Source: an uncultured Prevotella sp.
Lineage (GTDB): Bacteria; Bacteroidota; Bacteroidia; Bacteroidales; Bacteroidaceae
NCBI GenBank assembly: GCA_905233825.1
Contig: CAJOFE010000033.1
Span: forward strand, 1-32,168
Direction: 5' to 3'
Length of the DNA: 32,168 nucleotides
The translations under genes were made by a program, and so were the position numbers. Under the pieces are notes generated by a model that saw nothing but the letters and a program-made list of their open reading frames with translations, was not told the origin of the DNA and searched no databases. Positions 31,779 through 32,168 of this stretch are shown piece by piece. The stretch's first letter is position 1; the number at the start of each line of letters is the position of its first letter.

Positions 31779-32075
31779 ATGAAAAGGACTAATAAGAAGA
31801 AAAATCGATTTGTAATTCAGGACATGAAACAATTGAGGAACATTAGGAAGAAAGGGGTTGAACATATGAATGATTATGAATTTCGTGCTCTATTGCGTCT
31901 TATTGTAGGGCCAAGAGCCAAAAAGATACCCGAATATGTTGAATCCCCCTATACAGAAAGAAGTGATAATCCAACACCCAGTGGGGGAGACTATTCGGTT
32001 GCTTATTATTTTAATGAAGAAGGAATTCCATGTGTAAAAGAAGAAGCGGTAAGTTTAAATATAGTAGAACATTAA
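31779..32075 (+). CDS. Small basic protein of unknown function, 3' end cut by IS
   Basis: A 98-residue ORF with a strong Shine-Dalgarno sequence (AGGAGG at 31765-31770, 8 nt before the ATG). It lies 12 nt after the serpin stop, so it is in the same transcript. The N-terminus is Lys/Arg-rich (MKRTNKKKNRFVIQ), the rest is mixed, and no signal peptide, membrane helix or known motif is seen. I do not recognise the family. The IS-like repeat starts at 32070, so the last codon (CAT) is partly, and the stop (TAA) wholly, supplied by the IS end. The native protein may be longer. Confidence 0.6.
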   Translation: MKRTNKKKNRFVIQDMKQLRNIRKKGVEHMNDYEFRALLRLIVGPRAKKIPEYVESPYTERSDNPTPSGGDYSVAYYFNEEGIPCVKEEAVSLNIVEH

Positions 32076-32168
32076 TGTCCACTAAATAAAATTAAGAGTC
32101 AATTGACCATCATCAGCAACATACTCAGGTTCCTTGGTAAAGAGTTCCTTGATAGGAGTCTTATCCAA
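32070..32168 (-). mobile_element. 3' end of an IS-type transposase gene (right copy)
   Basis: Positions 32165-32070 on the minus strand are identical to 1-96 on the plus strand. The minus-strand frame starts LDKTPIKELF and stops with TAG at 32084-32082, followed by the same 12 nt up to the sharp boundary at 32070. This copy runs three bases further out (32166-32168) than the left copy. Confidence 0.6.

Overview
The window looks like Bacteroidales DNA, most likely a Prevotella-type genome. The evidence is a SusC/SusD import locus, TAnnTTTG -7 promoter boxes in front of several genes (two with a TTTG -33 box exactly 20 bp upstream), many lipoproteins with an L-x-S/G-C lipobox, and secreted proteins ending in a degenerate Prevotella-style tail (Y-D-L-Q-G ... 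K-G-L-Y-I-N-N-G-K-K). No tRNA, rRNA or CRISPR array was seen.

Layout. Positions 1-96 and 32070-32165 are perfect inverted copies of the same 3' end of an insertion-sequence-like transposase gene, both pointing inward. The window is therefore either one contig broken at a multicopy IS or a segment bounded by two inverted IS copies. From 108 to 8053 (minus strand) lies a four-gene import operon: SusC, SusD, a zinc metallohydrolase lipoprotein and a DUF4302 lipoprotein. It has a clear promoter and heptamer-repeat junctions. Next are an Xaa-Pro aminopeptidase (minus) and, divergently, malate dehydrogenase with a gamma carbonic anhydrase (plus). Convergent to these, 22106-11769 (minus) is an RND efflux operon: adaptor, pump, a large adhesin-like protein, a DUF4421 barrel and a TolC-like channel. 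It ends in what appears to be the C-terminal remnant of a cation:proton antiporter. The adaptor gene has an in-frame TGA inside its signal peptide.

From 26685 to 22326 (minus) are a DUF4332 helix-hairpin-helix protein with an M6 metalloprotease, then an FMN-binding protein with a class A acid phosphatase that ends in a good terminator hairpin. From 26837 rightward (plus) are a bile-acid/sodium-symporter-like transporter and a lipoprotein with a periplasmic helical domain, one membrane helix and a cytoplasmic SpoIIE/PP2C phosphatase. The last 2 kb is visibly AT-rich and foreign in codon use: a HIRAN-domain protein, an inhibitory-type serpin and a small unknown ORF that runs into the right IS copy.

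How the genes work together. The left half is envelope import (SusCD plus two surface lipoproteins); the middle is envelope export (a tripartite pump carrying two extra envelope genes); several secreted hydrolases share the C-terminal tail. The points most worth a second look are the family of heptanucleotide tandem repeats at gene junctions and inside coding sequence (including two lipoprotein signal peptides), the adhesin/DUF4421 insertion in the efflux operon with its Met/Gly-rich loops, the nonsense codon in the adaptor, and the IS-bounded HIRAN-serpin cassette.
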